DNA from: Ruminococcaceae bacterium UBA3215
GTDB taxonomy: Bacteria > Bacillota > Clostridia > Oscillospirales > Ruminococcaceae
DNA: 49,604 nucleotides
Assembly (NCBI GenBank): GCA_002363155.1
Contig: DEWH01000003.1
Location: 27,727 to 77,330, forward strand
Direction: 5' to 3'
The notes beneath the pieces were generated by a model, which made no database searches, was not told where the DNA came from, and saw only the letters and a program-made list of their open reading frames with translations. This document shows positions 1 to 8,351 of the stretch, piece after piece. The first letter of the stretch is position 1; every line of letters begins with the position of its first letter. Both the position numbers and the translations under genes were made by a program.

Positions 1-561
1 CTGCATATTGCAGCCGTATTTCTGGTAGAGCATATAGAAATCGTAGCTCTGCATTATCATGTAGTTGAACTCAAGGAATGTAAGACCTCTCTCCATACGC
101 TGCTTATAGCATTCCGCTCTCAGCATATTGTTTACGGAGAAGCATGCACCGACTTCACGGAGGAGCTCCATGTAATTGAGTCCGAGTATCCAGTCCGCGT
201 TGTTTACCATAATTGCCTTGTCGTCACCGAACTCGATGAACTTGCTCATCTGCTTCTTGAAGCAGGCGATGTTGTGGTCAACAGTCTCTTTTGTGAGCAC
301 CTTGCGCATATCTGTCTTGCCGGAGGGGTCACCGATAAGACCTGTACCGCCGCCGAGGAGCGCGATAGGCTTGTTTCCTGCGAGCTGCATGCGCTTCATA
401 AGGCAGAGAGCCATGAAATGACCTACATGCAGGCTGTCCGCGGTGGGGTCAAAACCGATATAGAATGTCGCCTTACCGTTATTGATGAGATCGGCTATCT
501 CCTTTTCATCTGTAAGCTGCGCGAGAAGTCCGCGGCGCTTGAGTTCTTCAAATACTGTCAT
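1..561 (-). CDS. tyrS: Tyrosyl-tRNA synthetase, N-terminal 187 residues (cut by window edge)
   Basis: Class I aminoacyl-tRNA synthetase that charges tRNA-Tyr with tyrosine in the cytoplasm. The translated start is typical of bacterial TyrS: a helical MTVFEELKRRGLLAQ lead-in, then FYIGFDPTADSLHVGHF, which carries the HIGH-type ATP motif as HVGH, then GGGTGLIGDPSGK. The frame is open to base 1, so the KMSKS loop and the C-terminal RNA-binding domain lie outside the window. The ATG at 561 follows an AGGAA Shine-Dalgarno sequence about 8 bases away. Only 22 bases separate it from the GNAT gene upstream, so there is no room for a T-box leader directly in front of tyrS; any regulation would come from further upstream. 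Identification is firm. Confidence 0.96.
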   Translation of the reverse strand, partial: MTVFEELKRRGLLAQLTDEKEIADLINNGKATFYIGFDPTADSLHVGHFMALCLMKRMQLAGNKPIALLGGGTGLIGDPSGKTDMRKVLTKETVDHNIACFKKQMSKFIEFGDDKAIMVNNADWILGLNYMELLREVGACFSVNNMLRAECYKQRMERGLTFLEFNYMIMQSYDFYMLYQKYGCNMQ

Positions 562-583
562 TTTGCTGTTCCTTTCTTTTTGT

Positions 584-1054
584 TTATTGTATCTTATACT
601 GCATTTTAAGGTTCTTTACAAACATACCGTTTGCCTTGTAAAATTCCTGTGCAGATGTATTCTGTGCATTCACGCCGAGCTCCACGAACTTTGCGCCTTT
701 TTCTTTTGCATAGGCTTTCACGGCATCGAGAAGAGCGGTTCCTATTCCCTTTCTGTGGGCATTTTCGGCAACGCACAACTCATTTACTTCCACGAACACG
801 AACGGGAGTATCTCACCTGCGCCCTTTGAGGTATCGCAGACGGATATTGCCGCGTAACCGTCGATAATGCCGTCATTCTCGGAAACTATGATATCCTTTC
901 CGTCGTTCTCGATGTAAGGTATCATCAGCTTATCGAAAACGGGCTGTTCAATCGGTGCGAAAATGTCCGGGCGGTAGCCTATATGCTGGATATGGAGCTG
1001 TGCGTGCAGCACATTTATTCCTGCGAGATCATTCATTACAGCCAGTCTTGTCAT
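584..1054 (-). CDS. GNAT-family N-acetyltransferase
   Basis: Acetyl-CoA dependent acetyltransferase of 156 residues with unknown substrate. The GNAT core is visible: EVNELCVAENAHRKGIGTAL gives the beta4 strand and the R/Q-x-x-G-x-G/A acetyl-CoA loop (here RKGIGT), followed by FVELGVNAQNTSAQEFYKANG, the usual C-terminal motif B. The frame stays open upstream to 1138, but the ATG at 1054 is preferred because GGAG sits 8-9 bases before it and the family core begins at once. It lies between coaX and tyrS on the same strand. The 291 bases separating it from coaX carry hairpins and a dispersed repeat, so it may be transcribed separately from coaX. Confidence 0.85.
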   Translation of the reverse strand: MTRLAVMNDLAGINVLHAQLHIQHIGYRPDIFAPIEQPVFDKLMIPYIENDGKDIIVSENDGIIDGYAAISVCDTSKGAGEILPFVFVEVNELCVAENAHRKGIGTALLDAVKAYAKEKGAKFVELGVNAQNTSAQEFYKANGMFVKNLKMQYKIQ

Positions 1055-1115
1055 ACCGGCAACACTCCATAGGAAATGAGATCGTCGGGCGATATCACTT
1101 TTATCACAACCTTTC

Positions 1116-1160
1116 GGGCGCAGAGCCTGCGCCCCCATTGCTGTATTTCAAAGTACAGCA
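1116..1160. other. Two adjacent intergenic hairpins
   Basis: Two perfect inverted repeats lie between coaX and the GNAT gene: GGGCGCA/TGCGCCC (1116-1122 with 1128-1134) and TGCTGTA/TACAGCA (139-145 with 154-160 past base 1000). No T-tract follows either one, so they are not standard intrinsic terminators; they may be transcript-end structures or part of the neighbouring repeat. The remaining bases 1161-1238 show nothing recognisable. Confidence 0.5.
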
Positions 1161-1238
1161 TTATTTCAAAATTCTATCGAAACGCAGAGTATCGGTTCAA
1201 AAGCACCGAGCATCGGATCTCCGTGTAACGGGATCGGT

Positions 1239-1345
1239 TTAGGGGGTCAAGACCCCTTTTTTAAAGGGGGATTGCGGGGGGTTGGGGGGCAGAGCCCCCT
1301 CTCTCAAATCTCTCTCAAGTCTCTCTCAAGTCTTTCCAAAATCTC
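1239..1345 (-). repeat. Dispersed intergenic repeat, family 1, full copy
   Basis: Read on the minus strand this is several TTGAGAGA-type units (period about 11 bases here), then GGGGGCTCTGCCCCC, a run of C, CCCCCTTTAAAAAAGGGG and a closing GACCCCCTAAA. The same order of parts occurs on the plus strand at 49451-49578. The first TGAGAGA overlaps the coaX stop codon. The GC hairpins could act as transcript-end or mRNA-stability structures. The function is unknown. Confidence 0.75.
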
Positions 1346-2113
1346 TCACTTATTCTTCTTATAGATAGCGAGCATGCCTTTCAGGAGCAGATCGGCGTCA
1401 TAGACTATGCTGCTCTTGCAATACGGGAGGACAAGGGGAGAATATCCGCCGGTAGCGACTACCGACTTCACCGAGCCCATTTCCTTTGTGAAGCGCTCAA
1501 CAAAGCCGTCGATCATTGACGCCATACCTATGATCACGCCGGAGCGCATGCTGTCAACCGTGTTGGTGCCGATAGCGTGGGGAACATTTCCTCCGCTTAT
1601 CAGCGGGAGAGATGCTGTACCGGAGGAAAGCGCACGGAACGCCATTTCCACGCCGACAGAGATTATGCCGCCGAGAAACTCACCCTTTTCGTTCACCGCA
1701 AACACCTTGCTCGCGGTGCCGAGATCAACTATTATACAGGGCAGATCGTAGTGTATCTTCGCCGCAACTCCCACACAGCACATATCCGCGCCAAGAGTTG
1801 CCGGATCGTCTATCCTGATGTTCAGCCCCGTCTTTACGCCGGGACCCACTACCATGCAGTCTATGCCGAAAAGCCGCCGCAGAGATGTGCGTATCTGCTC
1901 GGTAACCGGCGGCACTACCGAAGATATTATAGCCGCGGTTATGTCCTTTACGGAAATCTCGTTTATCGCAAGATAGTTTGATATCAGAACGGTATATTCG
2001 TCCGCCATTCTCGAAACGCTCGTCTCTATCCTCATGCAGAAAACAAGCTCCGAGTTCTCGTCGAACGCGCCTATCACCGTGTTCGTATTGCCTACATCGA
2101 TCGTCATCAGCAT
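1346..2113 (-). CDS. coaX: Type III pantothenate kinase
   Basis: Phosphorylates pantothenate in the first step of coenzyme A synthesis; 255 residues, the usual CoaX length. The ASKHA-fold phosphate loop MTIDVGNTNT is at residues 3-12, the second phosphate motif DLGTAS near 129-134 and TGGYS near 218. The pantothenate-binding loop reads PATLGADM (about 103-110), where most CoaX proteins have GADR, and the following GGIISVGVEM lacks the common SPG/APG. These substitutions are worth noting, but the overall fold is clear. The ATG at 2113 follows GAGGTGACTTACA. The stop TGA lies inside the first unit of the family 1 repeat. Confidence 0.93.
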   Translation of the reverse strand: MLMTIDVGNTNTVIGAFDENSELVFCMRIETSVSRMADEYTVLISNYLAINEISVKDITAAIISSVVPPVTEQIRTSLRRLFGIDCMVVGPGVKTGLNIRIDDPATLGADMCCVGVAAKIHYDLPCIIVDLGTASKVFAVNEKGEFLGGIISVGVEMAFRALSSGTASLPLISGGNVPHAIGTNTVDSMRSGVIIGMASMIDGFVERFTKEMGSVKSVVATGGYSPLVLPYCKSSIVYDADLLLKGMLAIYKKNK

Positions 2114-2152
2114 TGTAAGTCACCTCATTCTGTCGGTATCTGCCCGTCCGGG

Positions 2153-5080
2153 TCAGATCCATTCACTGCCGCTTCCCTTAGGCTCAAATATTCCGAGAAG
2201 ATCACTGTCGTAGTCATCTACCTCATAGTCATCTTCTTCCTCATCGGCTTCCGGCTCGCCGCCGCTGCCGCCGTCGGTATCATCGCCGCCGGTATCACTT
2301 CCGTTATCTTCGTCCGCTTCGCCGTCATCGTCAAACTCGTCGTTTGCGTTCGGACGCAGGAACTTCACATATATGAATATCGAAGCCGCAAACAGCAGGA
2401 CTCCCGCAAGGCTCACAAATACCGCGAGCGGATATCCCGCAGTCGTGAACCTGAACTCTATCGTATGCTTGCCGGCTTCCACCGGAACAGTTATCAGCGT
2501 GTCCTCCAGAGCCGTGTAGTAGTTGACAGTCTTGCTGCTGTCCGAAAGATCCTTAAGTTCCGCCTTTTTGCCGTCGATGAATACCTCCCAGCCCTTTTCA
2601 TCGGGTATAGAAGTGAACAGGAAGGAATCCTCCTCGGCATTCACCGTCACCTTCATTGACGTGGGTGTGGGGCGTTCCGCGACAGTATCCTTGTTCTTGT
2701 CAAGAAGCTTCTGCAGATCAGTATTGATGTTCTTGTCGTTGATATAGACGAACTGCGCCTCGCGGAAATAGAGATCGTCCTTGGTGAGTGTAAGCCCGAT
2801 CACAACTTCTTCGCCGCGCTTGAAATCGCCTATCTTCATTATGCTGTTGTTGTCACCCTCAAAGTAGGTGCCGAGGAACGTCTTGCGGTTCAGCCAGACA
2901 TTTACCTTTCTCTCGTACTTTGTCGGCAGGTACATGTACAGCGACGAATCTATCGGCATGCTCAAAGTATAGACAAGCTCCGCGTTCTTGCCCTTTTCCT
3001 TGACTTTGAAGCTGTGGTGTCCGTCAGTAGTCTTGCCCTGTGTGACATTCGTCTTTTCAAGCGTCACGGGAGTGCGGTCGCTGTTTATAAGCCGCTTGTA
3101 GTATCCGGAGTCGCGGTTGCTTCCCGCCATAGCGGAGAGCAGCTTGTTCTGCGCCTCAAAGGGATCGGATTCCGGCAGTTCCAGGCTGAAATAAGCAGGA
3201 TCCACAAGATACGCCATAGGCAGAGCATACTCGTTCTTTGTAACGGTGATGTCCTCCGCCGACTTAATGTTGGCAGTGCTGTTGTCGGGGCAGGAAAGCT
3301 CATACTTCACGCCGAACAGGCTCTTTGTGATCTCGGTGGCTCCGGAATAGCGCGTATAGTGGCTGCGTGCGCTGAAACCAAGATCTTCGAGAAGCTTTAT
3401 CGGCTTCGCGTTCAGCATGCTTGAACTGTGCGAAATAGCGTACATATTGAGTGCCAGCGGATCGTTGACTGTACGGAAGAAAGTCTTTTCTATGCGGTAG
3501 AAGCCGTCGTCCTCTTCCTTTATGCCGCGTACCACTTCACGCGCCGGCTGTATTACATCGTTGTAGGAAGGACGCGTGGAATACACGATATCCGCGTCCT
3601 GGCGGAACAGCTGAGAAATGGTGTTGTAGAAGCCCTCCGCAGCAATAATGAAGCAGAAAAGCACCGTCCAGCCCTTCTTAACGACGAGCTTATCCTTGAG
3701 CTGTACCAGCGCCGCCGAAACAAGCAGAAGAACGAACATTGCAGGCAGCACCACGGTAAGTCCGTCCATGGTGTCTCTGCTGATATCTTCAAGGTAGTTG
3801 TCGGCATTCTCTATCATCAGCAGTACCGCAAAAAGTACCAGCGATACCGCGGCTATGCGTTTCTTCGGTATCTCGGCAATGCTGTCGAACGCTTTTGCCG
3901 CAAACGACACCATAATGAATGAGAGCATGAAGCTGTAACGGTAAGGGAGCCAGTTAGGGAGCTGACCGCCGTGCCAGAGCATATCGATCTGCTGCACATA
4001 CATTGACACGCAGAGGATCGAGATAAGCACCGCTCCGGCTATCCTGTCGCGTCCGCGTATCTTCTTCGAGAAGAAGTAGAGCGGGAGCATTATCAGCACG
4101 ATCGTACCGCAGTACACGAACGGAAGCCCGCTCATACGGCAGGTATCGTATGTCCCGGGGAACATCTTGTCGAGTATCTCTATAAAGTGGAAGTTTGTGG
4201 TTATCGCTTTGGCTTCGGTAACGTTGTCCGCGAAGTCGAACTTGCCGTAGGAAAGCGAGTGGTACACCGGCAGCAGCATGAATGCCGACATCATCACCGA
4301 CACTACCGCCACGCCCGTGAACATCAGTCCGCGCTGGATAAACACGCGGTACAGCTTCTTGCGGTGAGAAACGCAGGCGTAGTAGAAGAAGTATATCGCA
4401 GAGAATATGCCGATCATATACCCGATATAGAAGCAGGTAATGAACGCGTAGGCAAGCGAGACTGTCAGCATAATGAACTTTCCGTTGTCTATCAGCTTCT
4501 CGACACCGTAAACAACTATCGGAAGTATCATTACTCCGTCCAGCCACATCGGGTTCATGGTCTGTTCGAGGGTGTATGCGCTCAGCGCATAGCAGGAGGC
4601 GAATATCACCGTTGTAAGCCTGCCCATTCCCTTTCCGCGGCTGAGATATATCGCCGCGCAGAGCCCTATTGCGCCCACCTTCGTGACCATCATGGTCAGA
4701 AGTCCCTCGGTGATGCACTCACGCGGCCATATCCATACCAGCAGGTTGAACGGGCTTCCGAGGTAATAGCCTATGATGCCCATGAACTCGCCGGAGAGAT
4801 TTCTGCTCCAGGAGTAGAAAATGCTCTCCTTTCCGGCGAACACGTCATACATATAGTCGTAATAATAAACATACTGCCCGTTAAGGTCCAGCGACAATAC
4901 AGAGTTGTCGCCGAACGGGAAAACCCCGAAAATAAAATAGGATATCAGCAGTATGAGGCAGGGCGCGGCAAAGGATATCCAGAGCTGGCGGTCCTCTTTG
5001 AAGAACCGCTTTATGCCCGCTCTCGCATATCCGATGTAATCGCCGAACGTTGTTCTGCCGTAATCAGCCGTTCTCTCCAT
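2153..5080 (-). CDS. YfhO-family multi-pass membrane glycosyltransferase-like protein
   Basis: A 975-residue membrane protein of the YfhO family (PF09586), GT-C-like proteins implicated in moving sugars from a polyprenyl-phosphate carrier onto cell-surface polymers such as lipoteichoic acid. The first membrane segment spans about residues 33-52 and is followed by the family's external DLNGQYVYYYDY loop (64-76). About a dozen hydrophobic segments follow to about residue 480, then a large extracytoplasmic beta-rich region, a last membrane segment near 885-910 and a cytoplasmic tail very rich in Asp, Glu and Gly. It overlaps the glycosyltransferase gene before it by 17 bases, so translation is probably coupled. 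The pair matches the known CsbB-YfhO arrangement of Bacillus. Substrate sugar and acceptor are unknown. Confidence 0.85.
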   Translation of the reverse strand: MERTADYGRTTFGDYIGYARAGIKRFFKEDRQLWISFAAPCLILLISYFIFGVFPFGDNSVLSLDLNGQYVYYYDYMYDVFAGKESIFYSWSRNLSGEFMGIIGYYLGSPFNLLVWIWPRECITEGLLTMMVTKVGAIGLCAAIYLSRGKGMGRLTTVIFASCYALSAYTLEQTMNPMWLDGVMILPIVVYGVEKLIDNGKFIMLTVSLAYAFITCFYIGYMIGIFSAIYFFYYACVSHRKKLYRVFIQRGLMFTGVAVVSVMMSAFMLLPVYHSLSYGKFDFADNVTEAKAITTNFHFIEILDKMFPGTYDTCRMSGLPFVYCGTIVLIMLPLYFFSKKIRGRDRIAGAVLISILCVSMYVQQIDMLWHGGQLPNWLPYRYSFMLSFIMVSFAAKAFDSIAEIPKKRIAAVSLVLFAVLLMIENADNYLEDISRDTMDGLTVVLPAMFVLLLVSAALVQLKDKLVVKKGWTVLFCFIIAAEGFYNTISQLFRQDADIVYSTRPSYNDVIQPAREVVRGIKEEDDGFYRIEKTFFRTVNDPLALNMYAISHSSSMLNAKPIKLLEDLGFSARSHYTRYSGATEITKSLFGVKYELSCPDNSTANIKSAEDITVTKNEYALPMAYLVDPAYFSLELPESDPFEAQNKLLSAMAGSNRDSGYYKRLINSDRTPVTLEKTNVTQGKTTDGHHSFKVKEKGKNAELVYTLSMPIDSSLYMYLPTKYERKVNVWLNRKTFLGTYFEGDNNSIMKIGDFKRGEEVVIGLTLTKDDLYFREAQFVYINDKNINTDLQKLLDKNKDTVAERPTPTSMKVTVNAEEDSFLFTSIPDEKGWEVFIDGKKAELKDLSDSSKTVNYYTALEDTLITVPVEAGKHTIEFRFTTAGYPLAVFVSLAGVLLFAASIFIYVKFLRPNANDEFDDDGEADEDNGSDTGGDDTDGGSGGEPEADEEEDDYEVDDYDSDLLGIFEPKGSGSEWI

Positions 5081-6020
5081 TTGCTGCGTTATTTTCCTTT
5101 CTTTCTTTGTCCTTTGTATCTATCGAAATTATATATCTTGGTCTGAACTTTATCTCCTCATAGATCTTGGACATATAATAGCCTATGACGCCGAGACCTA
5201 TCAATATCATCGAAGCCGCCAGCAGTATCACAAGATATACGGTGGTGAAGCCCTCCTGCGCGGTCCCGCTGAAAAAGCGCACAAGGCTCTGTATGCCGAG
5301 TATCACCGCGAATATCAGGAAGATTATGCCCATTCCCGTCACAAGCTGCATCGGGAAGTTCGTGAAGCTGGTGATATTGTTGAGGGCAAACGAGACGAGC
5401 TTGCCGAATTTCCATTTTGTAGTGCCGGCATTTCTCGGAGCTACCTCGAACTCGATCTTTGTGGATCTGAAGCCTACCCAGCTCGACAGCGCGCGGAAGA
5501 ATGTGATACGCTCGGGAAGATCGTTGAGCGCATTTATCACCTTTCTGTCCATCAGCTTAAAGTCGCTTGCCCTGTCGAGATCGACATTCGACGACTTCTT
5601 CATTATACCGTAAAACCACTTCGCAAACATTTTATATACGAAGCCTTCCTTGCCGCGTGAAGCCTTTACCGCTTCCACCACCTCGAAGCCCTGCTTGTGC
5701 AGCTTCACCATTTCCGGTATAAGCTCCGGCGGGTGCTGAAGATCGCAGTCTATGACCACCGCGCAGTCGCCCGTGCAGCGCCTAAGCCCCGCAAAGATCG
5801 CACCTTCCTTGCCGAAATTGCGCGAAAAATGCAGTCCGCGCACCGACGGGTTCTTGTCCGTAAGCCTGTCGATTATCTCCCATGTGCTGTCGGAAGAGCC
5901 GTCGTCAACGAACATCATCTCATATTCTATACCGGCTTTTTCCAGTATTCCCGATATCACCTTTTCGGTGTTTTCGATATTCTCCTGCTCATTGTAGGCA
6001 GGTATTATAACTGATAGCAT
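5064..6020 (-). CDS. GT2 polyprenyl-phosphate glycosyltransferase (CsbB/GtrB-like)
   Basis: Transfers a sugar from a nucleotide donor to undecaprenyl phosphate on the cytoplasmic face of the membrane. It has 318 residues: a GT-A domain opening with SVIIPAYNEQENI, MFVDDGSSDST near residue 37, FSRNFGKEGAI, and the metal-binding DCDLQHPP near 90-97. The DPM1/GtrB-like region FKLMDRKVI follows, then two C-terminal membrane helices (about 225-250 and 262-285). Gene order and overlap with the YfhO-like gene suggest it supplies the lipid-linked sugar which that protein transfers outside. No separate GtcA-type flippase gene is next to it. The ATG at 6020 is the first codon of the conserved domain. 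Confidence 0.9.
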   Translation of the reverse strand: MLSVIIPAYNEQENIENTEKVISGILEKAGIEYEMMFVDDGSSDSTWEIIDRLTDKNPSVRGLHFSRNFGKEGAIFAGLRRCTGDCAVVIDCDLQHPPELIPEMVKLHKQGFEVVEAVKASRGKEGFVYKMFAKWFYGIMKKSSNVDLDRASDFKLMDRKVINALNDLPERITFFRALSSWVGFRSTKIEFEVAPRNAGTTKWKFGKLVSFALNNITSFTNFPMQLVTGMGIIFLIFAVILGIQSLVRFFSGTAQEGFTTVYLVILLAASMILIGLGVIGYYMSKIYEEIKFRPRYIISIDTKDKERKENNAANGENG

Positions 6021-6038
6021 TTGACTTCCCGTCCCGAT

Positions 6039-6797
6039 TCAGTAAATATATAAGTCCCCGGAGGACGTATTGACGCGCAGCTTGTGCTTTGCGCCGTTAT
6101 AGATCACGGCTGCATCGCCGTACTCGTGATAATATGTTTCATCAAAGCGCTCGGAGGTGAATGTCCCGCTCTCGGTGAAAAATTCGAGATAAAGAGACAA
6201 TTCCTGCGGCATCAGCAGCGTAACATCGCCTGCACCGCCGTATATCGTCATATCCGACGCAAACGACGAGAATTCCGCGTAAACACTGCCGCTGTCGGTA
6301 CGCACCGAAGCCCGCTCATCTATGCCGAGCAGCCGCATATCGCCGCTCTTTGTGCCGAATTCAAGCGTTCCTGCCATAAGGCAGTCCGCGGTCACCGAAC
6401 CGCTTGAGCTTGACAGGCTTATCCGCTCATACACCTTGTGAGGCAGGGTGATATGCACCGACGACTTTGCAGCCTCCGGCGAGAAAAGCGTCATTGTGAA
6501 GGTATCGTTCTGCGTTATGCGCAGCATTCCCTTTTCCTCGGTGAATATCAGCGGCAGGCTCCCGGTATAGGACACGATGACCTTGTCGGTATCGCCGTAC
6601 TCCGCCGTTATCGGCATGGAGGTGGTTATTGCCACAAGTTCCCGCGGCGCTTCAAACTCGGCTGTCTCGGCGATAACGCTTCCGGCGTAGCCGCTTTCCG
6701 CAGCCCGGAAATGTCTTGCCGCACCCGCGGCTGTAAGTGCCGCTCCCGCAATGCAGAAAACGACGCTGAATATTTTAAGAAGTCTGATCCTCTTCAT
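6039..6797 (-). CDS. DUF4097-family beta-repeat protein
   Basis: A 252-residue protein with one N-terminal membrane or signal segment (about 8-28) followed by an all-beta region with the short repeats typical of DUF4097 (PF13349): SLSSSSGSVTADC, FGTKSGDMRLLG, VRTDSGSVYAEF, GGAGDVTLL and VNTSSGDLYIY. Such S/G-D repeats form a right-handed beta-solenoid. The biochemical role of the family is not established; members often sit beside membrane proteins and regulators of the envelope. It overlaps the small membrane protein gene upstream by 23 bases and precedes the glycosyltransferase by 18 bases, so it belongs to the envelope operon. Confidence 0.8.
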   Translation of the reverse strand: MKRIRLLKIFSVVFCIAGAALTAAGAARHFRAAESGYAGSVIAETAEFEAPRELVAITTSMPITAEYGDTDKVIVSYTGSLPLIFTEEKGMLRITQNDTFTMTLFSPEAAKSSVHITLPHKVYERISLSSSSGSVTADCLMAGTLEFGTKSGDMRLLGIDERASVRTDSGSVYAEFSSFASDMTIYGGAGDVTLLMPQELSLYLEFFTESGTFTSERFDETYYHEYGDAAVIYNGAKHKLRVNTSSGDLYIY

Positions 6798-7125
6798 TGT
6801 AAGCTCTTTCCCTGCGCACGGCGGAGGATTTCAGAAACCGTCTGAAAATGCCATAGAAAGATGCGCAGACCGGCACAACTCCGAAGCACATACCCGTTCC
6901 GAGCAGCAGTACGCCTCCGCTTATCATCATCAGCGCTCCGCCGGAGATGTCCGAGGTCACGGCGAGAATGCCGAGCCTTCCGAGAAGCACGGAGGGGAAT
7001 GCGACGATGCCGAGCGAGAAAAGCCCCAGCGCCGTGAACACATAGCACGCGGCGATCACGAACAAAAGCACCGAGCCGATGCGCCCGGCAAAGTTATAGA
7101 TACGGTATCGTGTCCTGTACTTCAC
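6775..7125 (-). CDS. Small hypothetical membrane protein
   Basis: A 116-residue protein with two or three hydrophobic stretches: about 15-35, 38-55 and 60-90, the last rich in Gly and Ile. The C-terminus is basic, then acidic. No family is recognised. The start at 7125 lies 4 bases after the stop of the LCP-like gene, and its 3' end overlaps the DUF4097 gene by 23 bases, so the three genes are probably co-translated. In other Firmicutes DUF4097 proteins are often encoded beside small membrane proteins such as HAAS/DUF1700; this one does not visibly match that family. Confidence 0.65.
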   Translation of the reverse strand: MKYRTRYRIYNFAGRIGSVLLFVIAACYVFTALGLFSLGIVAFPSVLLGRLGILAVTSDISGGALMMISGGVLLLGTGMCFGVVPVCASFYGIFRRFLKSSAVRRERAYNEEDQTS

Positions 7126-7129
7126 GCCG

Positions 7130-8110
7130 TCACCCCTGCGTCCGCTTTTCCGACATCTTTATTCCCATTCTGTCCAGCAGCGTTGATCTCGCGCCTTCAG
7201 AGAGTACGAAATACCCGCCGTCGGTCTCACCGTAGGGTATGTAGTATTCGCACGGGTTTATGCTGTTTTCAAGGGTATAGTTGAACACCGCCTGTATGGC
7301 GGTATAGTCGTCGAACACGATATCCGTCTCGGTGGTCTTTATTATCGCTTCCGCAAGGCTCTGCATCTGTGTCGATGACATACCTCTGAAATTGCGGTTT
7401 ATCATATTCATAGCGGCAGAACCCTGCACCGCGAGAGTGTAATCGGCGCCGCGCTTGAAATCGTAGGTGAGGTAGTCGTAAAGCTTCTCCCCGCTCATAT
7501 ATACGGTGCCTTCCTCGAAGATCACAGTCTCCGTGGTCTCGGGTACCTGGCGGGTAACTTCCTGCTCTTCCCCGTCAACCTCGATTATCTCTTTCTTCAG
7601 CACGGGGACAGTCTTCTTCTCGACCACATCTGACGGGATATTTACATACACGGCACCGCCCATGTCGATAAAGTCGATAAATGACAGGCGGTCAAACTTG
7701 ATATAGTGCTCGCACTTTATGCCGAGAAGATCTTCTATTCCCTCGGCAACGGCTTTTGCGCCGTAGTTGTCATACATCTCGTACAGGCTTCCGGTATTTC
7801 CGCCGTAGTTCACCCGCATATTCTCGCGAAGCGGTACGAAAACAATGATCTCATTCCTCGGCTGATAGTTCATCAGCATATAGTACATAGGCGTTGCCGC
7901 CTTCATATCCGAGAGCATTATCAGCGAAGTGATGTTTATATCCGCGCTCGGACGGTAGTCGGAACGCGAGATCGAGTATTTTCCGGCTCCCTCGCCGTCC
8001 TCCGGGAAGATAGAGCCCCAGATGCTCTGCACAAAAAGTCCGAGGACAACGAACGATACCACGAGAGCTATAAGATAAATATACCAGTTGCTTTTCCTTC
8101 TGACGCGCAT
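7130..8110 (-). CDS. Divergent LytR-CpsA-Psr (LCP)-like membrane protein
   Basis: A 326-residue protein with a basic N-terminus, one membrane anchor (about 9-31) and an extracytoplasmic domain. The stretch KFDRLSFIDFIDMGGAVYVN (about 138-157) matches the LCP core, where the usual form is a phenylalanine-rich strand followed by D-x-[LM]-GGV. LCP enzymes attach undecaprenyl-linked polymers to peptidoglycan. The residues normally used for pyrophosphate binding are mostly absent: the S-D-T and I-P-R-D positions read NITSLIML and VPLREN, and the R-x-R-x-x-x-D-x-x-R block is replaced by YDFKRGADYTLAVQ. It may therefore be non-catalytic or act differently. It heads the envelope operon and is divergent from alr. 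Confidence 0.6.
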   Translation of the reverse strand: MRVRRKSNWYIYLIALVVSFVVLGLFVQSIWGSIFPEDGEGAGKYSISRSDYRPSADINITSLIMLSDMKAATPMYYMLMNYQPRNEIIVFVPLRENMRVNYGGNTGSLYEMYDNYGAKAVAEGIEDLLGIKCEHYIKFDRLSFIDFIDMGGAVYVNIPSDVVEKKTVPVLKKEIIEVDGEEQEVTRQVPETTETVIFEEGTVYMSGEKLYDYLTYDFKRGADYTLAVQGSAAMNMINRNFRGMSSTQMQSLAEAIIKTTETDIVFDDYTAIQAVFNYTLENSINPCEYYIPYGETDGGYFVLSEGARSTLLDRMGIKMSEKRTQG

Positions 8111-8168
8111 TCGTTCTCACCCCTCCGAAGCTTATTGCAAGGTTTTTTTGCGAAATTTCAAAAAACTG

Positions 8169-8197
8169 TTGAAATCGGCGCGCAAAAAGTATATAAT
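8169..8197 (+). promoter_or_regulatory. Sigma-A-type promoter for alr
   Basis: TTGAAA (8169-8174), 17 bases, TATAAT (8192-8197). The predicted start near 8204 would leave a leader of about 148 bases before the alr ATG. The leader is AT-rich and no known riboswitch is recognised in it. Confidence 0.7.
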
Positions 8198-8226
8198 AAT
8201 AATGTAATTTTTGCTGTAACTATATT

Positions 8227-8255
8227 ATTTTAACACAAATCAACATAAAATACAA
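8227..8255 (-). promoter_or_regulatory. Possible promoter for the LCP-like envelope operon
   Basis: On the minus strand TTGTAT, 17 bases, TAAAAT. It faces away from the alr promoter and the two transcripts would overlap in their first bases. The -35 box is weak, so this call is tentative. Confidence 0.45.
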
Positions 8256-8351
8256 TAGTAATTTTCGATTTGATGTGACAAAAATTCATATCATAAGCGA
8301 ACTTCTTTTATAAAACCTGTATCAATCATAAAACGGAAGGTGCATTGCTCA

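Noticed and set aside
561..583. T-box riboswitch before tyrS
   Set aside because: The gap to the upstream gene is 22 bases, far too short, and no AGGGUGGNACCGCG-like box was seen in 561-1345.
1270..1345. Possible small CRISPR-like array (TTGAGAGA units)
   Set aside because: Units are 8-11 bases with no spacers of constant length, no cas genes and no leader. The same array recurs next to a hairpin module elsewhere.
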